From assembly GCA_016699675.1 (NCBI GenBank), contig CP064985.1:1054001-1118000 (forward strand): DNA of 64,000 nt, written 5' to 3'. This document shows, piece after piece, positions 7,224 to 15,064 of this stretch. This DNA is from Austwickia sp. GTDB taxonomy: Bacteria; Actinomycetota; Actinomycetes; Actinomycetales; Dermatophilaceae. Each line of letters opens with the position of its first letter. The stretch's first letter is position 1. Both the position numbers and the translations under genes were made by a program. Under the pieces are notes generated by a model that searched no databases, was not told where the DNA came from, and saw only the letters and a program-made list of their open reading frames with translations.

Positions 7224-8908
7224 GCATCGACACCACCCCCCACCCCGCCGCGCCGGCGGCCGCGAAGCCGCGCCGCTCCGAGGGGCAGTGGGCCCTCGGC
7301 GACGTCGAGCCGCTGAACGCGAACGAGGCGTTCAAGGCCGCGGACAACCCGCTGCACGTCCGCGAGCGCATCCTGCACACCTACAGCAAGCAGGGGTTCG
7401 CCTCGATCCCCGGCGACGACCTGCGCGGCCGGTTCCGCTGGATGGGCCTCTACACCCAGCGCAAGCCCGGCATCGACGGCGGCCGGACCAGCCAGATCCC
7501 GCCGGAGGAGCTGGAGGACGAGCACTTCATGATGCGGATCCGCATCGACGGCGGCCTGCTCAGCGCCGAGCAGCTCGATGCGATCGGGCAGGTCTCGACC
7601 AGGTACGCGCGCGACACCGCCGACATCACCGACCGCCAGAACGTCCAGCTGCACTGGATCCGCGTCGAGGACGTCCCCGCGATCTGGGACGCCATCGAGC
7701 CGCTGGGGCTGTGGTCCCAGGAGGCGTGCGGCGACTGCCCGCGGGTGGTGCTCGGGTCGCCCCTCGCGGGCGTCAACCCGGCCGAGCTCGTCGATCCCAC
7801 CCCCGCGGTCGAGGCGATCAAGCGCATCGTCCGCGAGGACACCTCGCTGGCGAACCTGCCGCGCAAGTACAAGTCGTCGGTGTCCTGGTCCTGGGACGCG
7901 GTGCCCGAGATCAATGACATCTCGTTCGTCGGAGTCGTCCACCCAGAGCACGGCCCGGGATTCGATGTGTTCGTGGGCGGCGGGCTGTCGACGGCCGCGT
8001 ACCTCGCGCCGCGGCTCGGCGCCTGGGTCCCGCTGGAGCGCGTCCCCGAGGTGTGGCACGCCGTCACCAAGCTCTTCCGGGACTACGGCTACCGGCGGCT
8101 GCGGAACCGGGCGCGGCTGAAGTTCCTGGTCGCCGACTGGGGCGCGGAGAAGGTGCGGCAGGTGCTGGAGGCCGAGTACCTCGACACGCCCCTGCTCGAC
8201 GGTCCCGCCGCCGCGCCGCCGCCGCAGACCCTCGACTACGTCGGGGTGACGCCGCTGCGCGACGGCACCGTCGCTGTGGGGTTCAGCGCGGTCGCGGGCC
8301 GGGTCAGCGGCAGCACGTTGAGTGCGGTGGCGGACGCCGTACGTCGAGTGGGGGCGTCCCACGTCGCCCTGACCCCGCACCAGAAACTGCTGGTGGTGGG
8401 GGTGGCTGAGGAGCGGGTCTCGGAGCTGGAGTCGCTGCTTTCGCCGCTCGGGCTGAGCTCGCAGGTGAGCCCCTGGCGGCGCGGCCTTCTCGCGTGCACG
8501 GGGCTCGAGTTCTGCAAGCTCGCCATCGTCGACACCAAGGGCCGGGCGCACGGGTTGGTCGAGGACCTGGACCGGCGGCTGGCCGACGTCGCGCTGGAGC
8601 GGCCCCTGGCGATCACGCTGAACGGCTGCCCCAACAGCTGCGCCCGGATCCAGGTCGCGGACATCGGGTTCAAGGGGCAGATCGTCACCGACTCGGACGG
8701 CAACCAGGTCGAGGGGTTCCAGGCCCACCTGGGCGGGCAGCTCGGCGAGGACGCGGGGTACGGGCGAAAGCTGCGCGGCCACAAGGTGACCTCGGCCGAG
8801 CTGGGCGAGTACATCGAGCGGGTCGTCCGGGCCTACGCCGCCGGTCAGCAGCCCGGCGAGACCTTCCGCTCCTGGGTCGCCCGGTCCGACGAGGACGTCC
8901 TTCGCTAG
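7220..8908 (+). CDS. sir: Ferredoxin-dependent sulfite reductase
   Basis: Siroheme/[4Fe-4S] enzyme of 562 aa reducing sulfite to sulfide with ferredoxin. Two ferrodoxin-like half domains (GLYTQRKPG near residue 76; second half from about residue 345) flank siroheme-binding domains. Cluster ligands are visible as CTGLEFC near residue 426 and NGCPNSC near residue 467. The order and sequence match actinobacterial SirA/NirA proteins; the sulfur context favours sulfite over nitrite. The start at 7220 overlaps cobA's stop. The TAG stop at 8906-8908 is shared with the left edge of an IS630 element: its TA is the insertion target, and the intact site would also read TAG, so the protein is unchanged. 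Confidence 0.93.
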   Translation: MSIDTTPHPAAPAAAKPRRSEGQWALGDVEPLNANEAFKAADNPLHVRERILHTYSKQGFASIPGDDLRGRFRWMGLYTQRKPGIDGGRTSQIPPEELEDEHFMMRIRIDGGLLSAEQLDAIGQVSTRYARDTADITDRQNVQLHWIRVEDVPAIWDAIEPLGLWSQEACGDCPRVVLGSPLAGVNPAELVDPTPAVEAIKRIVREDTSLANLPRKYKSSVSWSWDAVPEINDISFVGVVHPEHGPGFDVFVGGGLSTAAYLAPRLGAWVPLERVPEVWHAVTKLFRDYGYRRLRNRARLKFLVADWGAEKVRQVLEAEYLDTPLLDGPAAAPPPQTLDYVGVTPLRDGTVAVGFSAVAGRVSGSTLSAVADAVRRVGASHVALTPHQKLLVVGVAEERVSELESLLSPLGLSSQVSPWRRGLLACTGLEFCKLAIVDTKGRAHGLVEDLDRRLADVALERPLAITLNGCPNSCARIQVADIGFKGQIVTDSDGNQVEGFQAHLGGQLGEDAGYGRKLRGHKVTSAELGEYIERVVRAYAAGQQPGETFRSWVARSDEDVLR

Positions 8909-9977
8909 TGTCCCGTGTTTGAAGTGGTCTGACGGTTGGCCTTCTTGAGGATCTCGTCGGCGGTCTTGGTCCAGACGAAGGGATGGCAGCGGTCGTTCCA
9001 GCCGTCGACGAAGGCGCGGATCTTGGCGTTGAGGTCCTTGACCGATCTGAAGGTGCGCGGTGGATCGCCTGCCGTTCGATGATGCTGAACCAGACCTCGA
9101 CGAGGTTGAGCCAGGAGCCCGAGGTCGGGGTGAAGTGCACGTGAATCCTGGGGTTGGCGGCCAGCCAGTCGCGGACCTCGACGCGTTTGTGGGCGGCGTA
9201 GTTGTCCATCACCAGGTGCAGCTCGACCGTTGGGTAGGCCCGGGCGACCTGCCTGAGGAAGGTCAGGAACTCCTGATGCCGATGGCGCGGCTTGCACGCG
9301 CCGGTGACCTTGCCGGTGGCGACTTCCAGCGCGGCGAACAGCGTCGTGGTGCCGTTGCGCCGGTAGTCGTGGGTGCGCCGCTGGGGCAGCCCGGGCTGCA
9401 TCGGCAGCATCGGTGCGGTCCGGTCCAGGGCCTGGATCTGGGACTTCTCGTCCACGCACAGCACGATCGCGTTCTCCGGCGGAGCCAGGTAGAGCCCGAC
9501 CACGTCGGTGACCTTGGCGATCAGCTCGGGGTCGGTGGAGAACTTGAAGGTCTCCACCCGCCACGGTGCCACGCCATAGTCGCGCCATGCCTTGGCCACC
9601 GTTCCATTGCTGATGCCAAGGTGGCGACCCAGCAACCTGGAGGACCAGTGGGTCACCCCGTACTTCTTCGGCGGCGGTCTCAAGGTCTGCGCCACGATCT
9701 GCCGGTGATCGATCGTCCTCGGGCGACCCGACCGGGGCTCCTCGTCCAGTCCCGCGATGCCATGCGCGGCGTACCTATTGCGCCAGCCGATCACCGTCGG
9801 CCGTGACACGCCCACCTTCGCCGCGATTGCCGTGTTCGACTCACCGTCCGCCGCGAGCAGCACGATCCGGGCGCGTTGCGTCAGACCGGCCCGAGCCGAG
9901 GACGACCGAGTCAACCGGGCAAGCTCGGCACGGTCACCATCACGCAGTCCCAGTGCCGGGGCAGGTCGATTGGCCAT
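8905..9977 (-). pseudogene. IS630-family transposase with a one-base frameshift
   Basis: DDE transposase. An N-terminal helix-turn-helix (NTAIAAKVGVSRPTVIGWRN) precedes the catalytic core, where the three acidic residues are visible in CVDEKSQ, LVMDNYAAHK and NLVEVWF. After IERQAIHR the frame breaks at about 9052-9060: the expected continuation RGTFRSVKDLNAKIRAFVDG is encoded in another frame, and restoring one G in CGCGCACC rejoins them. The rejoined C-terminus ends DEILKKANRQTTSNTGH with a TAG formed by the element end plus the target TA and one flanking base. All catalytic residues precede the break. It could be inactivated, a recoding site or a sequencing error. Confidence 0.85.
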
Positions 9978-10028
9978 ACCCCATCATCGCAACCCGGCAA
10001 CCGTAAATGAACTAACTACACGCGGCAC
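8908..10028 (-). mobile_element. IS630-family insertion sequence, 1121 bp
   Basis: The element is bounded by TA dinucleotides at 8906-8907 and 10029-10030, the target duplication typical of IS630/Tc1-mariner elements. Its ends are imperfect inverted repeats: left GTGTCCCGTGT, right (reverse complement) GTGCCGCGTGT, with further scattered matches over about 28 bp ending in ACGG. It carries one transposase frame on the minus strand with a single-base disruption. The insertion lies exactly in the TAG stop codon of sir, with the right end 41 bp from repeat element copy B. Confidence 0.88.
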
Positions 10029-10070
10029 TAGGACGTTCCTGCGCGGACGGCGATGTGCTGCGGCTTGCTG

Positions 10071-10143
10071 TTTTCCACAGGGCGACCGTTCGTGACCTGC
10101 ACAAAGGGTGCCATGGCACCAAAAGGGCAGGTCACGAACGGTC
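10071..10143 (+). repeat. Nested-palindrome element, copy B
   Basis: Perfect 17-bp arms GACCGTTCGTGACCTGC (10084-10100) and GCAGGTCACGAACGGTC (10127-10143) enclose the 14-bp palindrome GGTGCCATGGCACC (10107-10120). TTTTCCACAGG precedes it at 10071-10081. It is the inverted counterpart of the copy at 4128-4201, and lies about 20-30 bases before the start of the cysteine-desulfurase-like gene, so it is probably in that gene's 5' untranslated region. Confidence 0.88.
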
Positions 10144-10163
10144 GTCGTAGCAGCGGTGACACC

Positions 10164-11444
10164 ATGTGCCTCATGCCGTACGACGTCGCCGCGTTCCGCG
10201 CCCAGTTCCCCGCCCTGCGCGAAGGGGGCGCTCACTTCGACGGGCCGGGCGGGTCACAGACCCCGGCCGCGGTCGCCCAGGCCGTGTCCGACGCGTTGAC
10301 CAGCGCGGTCGCCAACCGGGGTGACGTCACCCCTGCCGAGCGGCGCGCCGACGCCATCGTGCTCGCCGCCCGCGCCGCGATCGCCGATCTCCTCAACGCC
10401 GATGCCCAGGGAATCGTCTTCGGGCGCAGCATGACCCAACTGACGTACGACGTCAGCCGCGCCCTCGCCGAGACCTGGCGGCCCGGCGACGAGGTCGTGG
10501 TGACCCGTCTCGACCACGACGCGAACGTGCGCCCCTGGGTCCAGGCCGCCCAGGCCGCGGGAGCGCAGGTGCGGTTCGCCGACTTCGACCCGGTGACCGG
10601 CGAGCTGACCGCTGACCACGTCACGGCCGTGCTCACCGAGCGCACCCGCCTGGTCGCCGTGACGGCCGCCAGCAACCTGATCGGCACCCGCCCGGACATC
10701 GCCGCGATCATGGCGGCGGCCCACGGGGTGGGCGCGATCGGGTACGTCGACGGCGTCCACGCAACCGCACACCACAGCATCGACGTCGCCGCGCTGGGGG
10801 CCGACCTCTTCGTGTGTTCCCCGTACAAGTTCCTCGGCCCGCACTGCGGCGCGCTCGCCGGGCGAGTCGACCTGCTGGAGTCGCTGCGCCCCGACAAGCT
10901 CCTGCCCAGCACCGACGCCGTACCGGAACGCTTCGAACTCGGCACGCTCCCCTACGAGCTGCTGGCCGGCGTCACCGCCTGCGTCGACGTCCTCGCCGCC
11001 CTCGCCCCGAGCGGCGGGGGCGACGCGAGCGGCGGGGGTGATACGAGCGGCGCGAACCTCGATGCCGACCGCGCCGACCACGCCACCCGGCGGGCCCGCC
11101 TCGTCGCCGCCTTCGCGGCCATCGAGGCCCACGAGGACCGGCTCCGTGCGCGCATCGAGGAGGCGCTCGCCGAACTCGGGGCGACGGTCTACAGCCGCGC
11201 CGCCCGTCGCACGCCGACGCTCCTGTTCCGCCTGCCGGGGGTGGCGGACGGGGAGGTACGCCGTGGCCTGGCCGCTCGCGGCGTCAACGCACCCAACGGG
11301 AACTTCTACGCGATCGAGTGTTCCCGCCGGCTGGGTCTCGGCGACGAGGGCGGGGTGCGGGTGGGGCTGGCACCGTCCAGCGACGACTCCGACGTCGACC
11401 GCCTCATCGAGGGGCTGCGGGAGATCGTCCGCCCGCCCCGGTGA
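10164..11444 (+). CDS. Cysteine desulfurase-like class V aminotransferase
   Basis: PLP enzyme of about 426 aa in the cysteine-desulfurase-like subfamily that opens with a FDGPGGSQTP motif. The PLP lysine is in CSPYKFLGPHCG; LDHDANVRPW and ASNLIGTRPD are the substrate/cofactor segments. The catalytic cysteine loop of true IscS/SufS enzymes is not obvious, so desulfurase activity is uncertain. A Gly/Ser/Asp-rich insert (SGGGDASGGGDTSG) interrupts the C-terminal domain. Start: ATG at 10164 (MCLMPYD) or 10173 (MPYD); the open frame extends upstream through the palindromic repeat but similarity does not. The stop is followed at once by a 21-bp tandem repeat array. Confidence 0.85.
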   Translation: MCLMPYDVAAFRAQFPALREGGAHFDGPGGSQTPAAVAQAVSDALTSAVANRGDVTPAERRADAIVLAARAAIADLLNADAQGIVFGRSMTQLTYDVSRALAETWRPGDEVVVTRLDHDANVRPWVQAAQAAGAQVRFADFDPVTGELTADHVTAVLTERTRLVAVTAASNLIGTRPDIAAIMAAAHGVGAIGYVDGVHATAHHSIDVAALGADLFVCSPYKFLGPHCGALAGRVDLLESLRPDKLLPSTDAVPERFELGTLPYELLAGVTACVDVLAALAPSGGGDASGGGDTSGANLDADRADHATRRARLVAAFAAIEAHEDRLRARIEEALAELGATVYSRAARRTPTLLFRLPGVADGEVRRGLAARGVNAPNGNFYAIECSRRLGLGDEGGVRVGLAPSSDDSDVDRLIEGLREIVRPPR

Positions 11445-11560
11445 CCGTGGTAGCAGCCCCCGCAACCGTGGTAGCAGCCCCCGCAACCGTGGTAGCGACC
11501 CCCGCAACCGTGGTAGCAGACTCTGCAACCGCGGTAGCGACTCCTGCAACCGTGGTCACG
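11445..11560 (+). repeat. 21-bp tandem repeat array, about 5.5 copies
   Basis: Units start ACCGTGGTAGCAGC and end CCCGCA. Copies begin at 11445 (20 bp), 11465, 11486, 11507 and 11528, with a partial sixth at 11549. The array starts on the base after the preceding gene's stop codon. Each unit contains the core GCAACCGTGGT, shared (as GCAACCATGGT) with a second 21-bp array at 18330-18411. Although divisible by three and open on both strands, I read it as intergenic. Confidence 0.85.
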
Positions 11561-11759
11561 GTGGGTGGAGCGCTCCAGGGGCCCCTAGTGAGACGTCGCG
11601 GGCCGCCTGGCCGCTGGACGCCATGTCCAGCCGACACGCCGGACAACGCGGAATCGGTGTCGCGAGACGCCTACAGCCGCGCGCGAATCCGCCGATGGGA
11701 CGAGTGACACCACCCCTCGTCTCGGCCGCGGACCCCAGTTCGCGCCGCGAAGGAGTTCC

Positions 11760-12359
11760 ATGGACGCCTCGACGGTCCGCCCGCCCCGGCACGCGCACCC
11801 CGCCGACCTGCCGGCGCTCGCGGAGCGCGACATGCTGACGGTCTACGCGGCCGCCATCGACGTGCCGCCGCTGGCCCCCCGCGTGGTGCGCCTGCAGGGC
11901 GGCGAGTCGGTGCAGATCGACGGGGTCAGCCCGGACGAGGACCTCTTCGTCATCCCGGTCTCCCACCAGGGACCGCTCCCCCAGGACGCCGCAGCCCACC
12001 TGGCGCGGGATGTCTTCGCCCTGTCGCTGGTCACCGCGACCCGCCCCGAGGCCCGCTCGGTGCTGCTGTTCGCCTGCGACCAGGCCCGAACGTCGGCGGG
12101 CACCCTGCTCGGCGGCCTCGGCTCGGCGGTCGCGGTGGAGCTGGTGGATCTCGGCCCGGAGTGGACCGAGCGGCTCATCGAGGCGTCCCGCCCCGCGGGC
12201 CGGCACCGCCCCCAGCAGGTCCAGCCCAGCCACCCTGTCCAGCCCGCGCAGCCCAGCCAGTCGGCCGAGGCCGGTGCGGGGCCGGACCCGGTCCGAACGT
12301 CCGACGGCGCCCCAGCAGCCGAGGCCCCGCGGCTCGGCGAAAGCCGACACGTGCACTGA
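11760..12359 (+). CDS. Hypothetical PD-(D/E)XK-like protein, first of two tandem paralogs
   Basis: Unrecognised protein of 199 aa. The segment RDMLTVYAAAIDVPPLAPRV through ELVDLG aligns with the next gene (12525-12917). The pattern VQIDGVSPDEDLFVIPVSHQGP, then an amphipathic helix and ARSVLLFACDQ, resembles an actinobacterial family of restriction-endonuclease-like proteins with IDGV...D...E-x-W-x-H-Q-G. In this copy the position expected to hold the catalytic glutamate is isoleucine (FVIPVSHQG), so it may be non-catalytic. The C-terminal 55 residues are Gln/Pro/Ala-rich and disordered. Fold assignment is from memory of the family pattern and is tentative. Confidence 0.6.
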   Translation: MDASTVRPPRHAHPADLPALAERDMLTVYAAAIDVPPLAPRVVRLQGGESVQIDGVSPDEDLFVIPVSHQGPLPQDAAAHLARDVFALSLVTATRPEARSVLLFACDQARTSAGTLLGGLGSAVAVELVDLGPEWTERLIEASRPAGRHRPQQVQPSHPVQPAQPSQSAEAGAGPDPVRTSDGAPAAEAPRLGESRHVH

Positions 12360-12524
12360 CCCAGCTCCGCCGGTGAGCGCCACCCAGGACCGGCGGGAAG
12401 CGCAAGGCGTCCTTGGACGTTCATTCGGACAACATCTTCAGTTTGCCCAGCTCTCGCCGAAGCAGAGCGTAATGACCTGAACACCCAGGCCGCCCAAGGG
12501 CGGCACCGCCCAGGAGTACCGCTG

Positions 12525-12917
12525 ATGACCACCCTCTCGGCCCCGGTCGAGGCCGACGCCGCGGAGCTGCGCCGGCTGCGCCGCGACATGCTGACCACCT
12601 ACGCGTCCTCGCGCGGCTGCGGCGAACTGCGCCCGCGCACCATCCGCCTGCCCAGTGGCGACGGACTTCAGGTCGACGGCGCGAACGACGACGAGACCCT
12701 GATCTTGGAGATCGTGACCCACGCGGACGCCGAGTCCGAGGGCCTGCGGGCCCGGATCGGCCAGGCCCTCCTGGGGCTGTCGCTGGCGCGGCGCGCGCGG
12801 CCGAACGCGCAGCTCGTGTTGCTGGTCGCGAACGAGACCGTACGCCGTGCGGCGACCGGCTGGGTGCCCGCGCTGGACGGCGATCACCCCGTCATCCTGG
12901 CGACCCCGCACGCCTGA
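12525..12917 (+). CDS. Hypothetical PD-(D/E)XK-like protein, second of two tandem paralogs
   Basis: Unrecognised protein of 130 aa, paralogous to the gene before it: LRRDMLTTYASSRG matches LAERDMLTVYAAAI, and LQVDGANDDETLILEIVTHAD matches VQIDGVSPDEDLFVIPVSHQG. Unlike its neighbour it keeps a glutamate (LEIVTH) where the presumed PD-(D/E)XK active-site residue falls, and lacks the disordered tail. The 165-bp gap between the pair includes an AT-richer stretch (12418-12450) that may hold a promoter. A strong hairpin follows the stop. Function unknown. Confidence 0.65.
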   Translation: MTTLSAPVEADAAELRRLRRDMLTTYASSRGCGELRPRTIRLPSGDGLQVDGANDDETLILEIVTHADAESEGLRARIGQALLGLSLARRARPNAQLVLLVANETVRRAATGWVPALDGDHPVILATPHA

Positions 12918-12934
12918 ACAACCCCCAAACACAC

Positions 12935-12965
12935 GAGGAGACCGCCGGTGTGACCGGCGGCCTCC
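12935..12965 (+). terminator. Hairpin terminator after the tandem paralogs
   Basis: CCGCCGGT (12942-12949) and ACCGGCGG (12953-12960) form an 8-bp stem with a GTG loop, extended by GAGG/CCTC around a small bulge. It lies 18 bases after the stop at 12917. No U-tract follows, as is common in GC-rich actinobacteria. Confidence 0.65.
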
Positions 12966-13024
12966 TGTTGGGCGGCTCAGCTATTTTCCGGAGGGGCTGC
13001 GGAGCCTGTCGCCCATGGGGCGGC

Positions 13025-13189
13025 TCACGCGTGGGTGGTCGTCCTGCTCGTTGGCCAGGTGCGGGCGCCGCGGCCCGACAGGCTGTTGATGATGCGGGTG
13101 GCATCGATGCCCTGCAGCTCGACGTGGCGGAGCTGGCGGCGCAGGGTGCGGGGAGTGGCATTCGCGTGCGTCGTGGCGTTCGCGGTCAT
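13025..13189 (-). CDS. Small hypothetical protein, 54 aa
   Basis: Frame from ATG at 13189 to TGA at 13025. A strong Shine-Dalgarno GGAGG lies 8 bases before the ATG, and a promoter-like pair is found upstream at 13250-13279. The product is basic, with the segment LRRQLRHVELQGIDATRIIN predicted to form an amphipathic helix, and Thr/Asn/Ala-rich ends. No signal peptide or membrane segment. I do not recognise it. The ribosome-binding site, promoter and divergent position relative to the lipoprotein gene are the reasons to call it real. Confidence 0.5.
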   Translation of the reverse strand: MTANATTHANATPRTLRRQLRHVELQGIDATRIINSLSGRGARTWPTSRTTTHA

Positions 13190-13249
13190 CTGGGTAGCCT
13201 CCGGGGAGTGTGGGTCTGACGATCGGTTTCGTCGCGCATCGACGGATTA

Positions 13250-13279
13250 ACTTTACCGTCTCTTTGCTGTTACGGACAA
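13250..13279 (-). promoter_or_regulatory. Candidate promoter for the 54-aa gene
   Basis: On the minus strand TTGTCC (13279-13274) and TAAAGT (13255-13250) are 18 bases apart inside a markedly AT-rich stretch of this GC-rich region. Predicted transcription would begin about 55 bases before the small gene. Confidence 0.4.
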
Positions 13280-13325
13280 GGCCGAGCACGAAAAACCCCT
13301 GGTCGGACAACTGTTAAGGCTGTAG

Positions 13326-13344
13326 CAGTCGACTTGGTCGACTG
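13326..13344. promoter_or_regulatory. Perfect inverted repeat in lipoprotein upstream region
   Basis: CAGTCGAC-TTG-GTCGACTG, 8-bp arms with a 3-base centre, lies 150 bp before the lipoprotein start and 137 bp before the divergent small gene. It could be an operator for either gene or a transcript hairpin. Confidence 0.35.
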
Positions 13345-13493
13345 GCCTGGGGGGTTTGTGGCGCTGTTTTCAAAGAGTTGGTCAAGAGCGCGTCACCAGA
13401 CCCGGCTTAACGCCGGTGCACGCCCATTCACCACGCACTTTGCGCAACGCCGACTGGGGGAAGGTTGCCTCGGAGACGACCATCGGAGGCGCC

Positions 13494-14276
13494 ATGACCG
13501 GTCCCCGCCCTCTCGGGCCCCCCGAGCCCCCATCTCACCCGCGAGCAGCGAGCGCGGCGCAACCCCCGCGAGAGCCCCGAGCACCGCAGGCCCGCCGCTG
13601 GACCCACCGGATCAGCAGCGCACTGGCCGCGAGCGCTATCGCGGTGCCGCTGGCCCTCGGGGTCGCTGGGTGCGGCCCGCGGGCCCTCACGCAGGACACG
13701 ATCGCCGGCACCCTCATCGAGCCCGACGCGGCTCACCTGGCGGGCTGGCTGGCCGACCCGCCGAGTCAGGCCGCGCCGGAGGGCGCGGACGGCGAGCTGG
13801 GCCACCTGCTCGCCCAGACCACGGGCATGTCGCCGGCCTGCCGGGACGCGCTGAGCGCGTTCAGCGCGACCGGGACGGCCTCGGCGTTCGCGTCCCGGGT
13901 CTTCACCCGCTCGGACGGCGCCGGGACGCAGACGCAGGACCTGGTCGTGGCCGTCCGCGGGTACGACCAGCAGGATCCCCCGCCGCTGCCCGACCCGCAG
14001 GCCACCGTGCGCGCCTGCCCCGCCTTCGAACTCAGCGCCCAGGGGCAGAAGCTGGCCGGGCGGCTGCGCGCCCCGACGTACGACGTCGCCGACTCGGCCG
14101 CGCTGGGACTCGACCTGAGCAGCGGCGCCGACAAGACGAGCCTGGACCTGATCCGGGTACGCCGCGGCGCGAACCTGATCACCGCGAGCATCACCGGACC
14201 CGACGAGGCCGCCAACCACGACACCCTGGGGAGGGTGGCCGCGGCCCAGGCCGACAAGGTCGTCGCCGCCTCCTGA
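13494..14276 (+). CDS. Putative lipoprotein of unknown function
   Basis: Secreted lipoprotein candidate of 260 aa. The first 35 residues are Pro/Arg-rich, followed by a hydrophobic stretch and the lipobox LGVAGC near residue 54, so the mature protein would be anchored at that cysteine. Two further cysteines (SPACRDAL and VRACPAFE) could form a disulfide. The remainder is a small alpha/beta-like domain I cannot assign. The ATG at 13494 is chosen for its GGAGG seven bases upstream; the open frame extends further but without similarity or ribosome site. Confidence 0.75.
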   Translation: MTGPRPLGPPEPPSHPRAASAAQPPREPRAPQARRWTHRISSALAASAIAVPLALGVAGCGPRALTQDTIAGTLIEPDAAHLAGWLADPPSQAAPEGADGELGHLLAQTTGMSPACRDALSAFSATGTASAFASRVFTRSDGAGTQTQDLVVAVRGYDQQDPPPLPDPQATVRACPAFELSAQGQKLAGRLRAPTYDVADSAALGLDLSSGADKTSLDLIRVRRGANLITASITGPDEAANHDTLGRVAAAQADKVVAAS

Positions 14277-14288
14277 GCGAAAGCGCGG

Positions 14289-14828
14289 TCAGGTGCCGAC
14301 GGTGTGGCTGCGCCGCTCCAGCAGCAGCACGTCGCGCCACTGCCCCGCGGCCGGCCCGTGCGTCATGAACCCCATCCGCTCCCGGATCCCCACGTCGCGG
14401 AACCCGACCCGCCGGTGCAGCCGGATGCTCACCTCGTTCTCGGGGAAGATCAGCGCCTCGATCGTCCAGATCCCGGCGCCCTCCGTGGACGCCACCAGCG
14501 CGTGCAGCAGCGACTCGCCGACGCCGCGGCCGGCCAGCGCCGGGTCGACGTACACGCTGTCCTCGACCACCCCGGAGTACACGCAGCGGTTGAACGCGGG
14601 CGACACGCACGCCCAGCCGCGGCAGGTGCCGTCGCCGTCCACCGCCGCCCAGCGGTGCTCCGGCGGCTTGTCCGCGGCGAAGTCCGCCCAGTCCGGCGCG
14701 GTCTTGGTCAGGGTCGAGTGGCCGGTCGCGATGCCGGCCTGAAAGACGTCGCGGCCCCCGGCCTGCCACAGGGCGGCCGTGAGCGGCACGATGCGGATCG
14801 CCGACGGCGCCGGCTTCGCGGGGCTCAT
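14289..14828 (-). CDS. GNAT-family N-acetyltransferase (phosphinothricin acetyltransferase-like)
   Basis: GNAT enzyme of 179 aa. The acetyl-CoA-binding motif A is visible as VYVDPALAGRGVGESLLHALV (R/Q-x-x-G-x-G/A pattern) and motif B as IFPENEVSIRLHRRVGFRDVG. The HSTLTKTAPDWADF and DSVYVDP segments resemble the phosphinothricin/methionine-sulfoximine acetyltransferase subgroup, which acetylates amino-acid analogues; actual substrate unknown. The ATG at 14828 is used; upstream open frame is repetitive and non-conserved. Confidence 0.85.
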   Translation of the reverse strand: MSPAKPAPSAIRIVPLTAALWQAGGRDVFQAGIATGHSTLTKTAPDWADFAADKPPEHRWAAVDGDGTCRGWACVSPAFNRCVYSGVVEDSVYVDPALAGRGVGESLLHALVASTEGAGIWTIEALIFPENEVSIRLHRRVGFRDVGIRERMGFMTHGPAAGQWRDVLLLERRSHTVGT

Positions 14829-14914
14829 GGGCGCAAGTCTGCCCTGCCGTAATTCGGTTGCGCGCCCCCTGGGGTGATGAGGCACCGTGGAGACCGCCGG
14901 ACAGGATCCCCACC

Positions 14915-15052
14915 AGCCACGACAGCCACGACAGCCACGACGACGCCTCGACCGACCAAGGGCGTCGTACGTCGGCGCGCCCGGGGACCCGGCGGCCAAC
15001 GCGAACCACCACCCAAGACCCGACAGACCCGACATACCCGACAGACCCGAGG
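14915..15052 (+). repeat. Two short 9-bp tandem repeat tracts
   Basis: AGCCACGAC occurs three times at 14915-14941, and (G/T)ACCCGACA occurs three times plus a partial fourth at 15017-15052. Both tracts lie between the divergent acetyltransferase gene and the 47-aa gene, in the likely promoter/leader region. Confidence 0.8.
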
Positions 15053-15064
15053 GGAGGGACACCC

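Noticed and set aside
10053..10163. MCCGLLF extension of the desulfurase-like protein, or a poly-Cys leader
   Set aside because: It is in frame with the enzyme without an intervening stop and reads through the palindromic repeat; no ribosome site and no family similarity.
11318..11707. Frame encoding a repeated TVVAAPA heptapeptide
   Set aside because: It exists only because the 21-bp array is a multiple of three; it overlaps the aminotransferase end in another frame and has no ribosome site.
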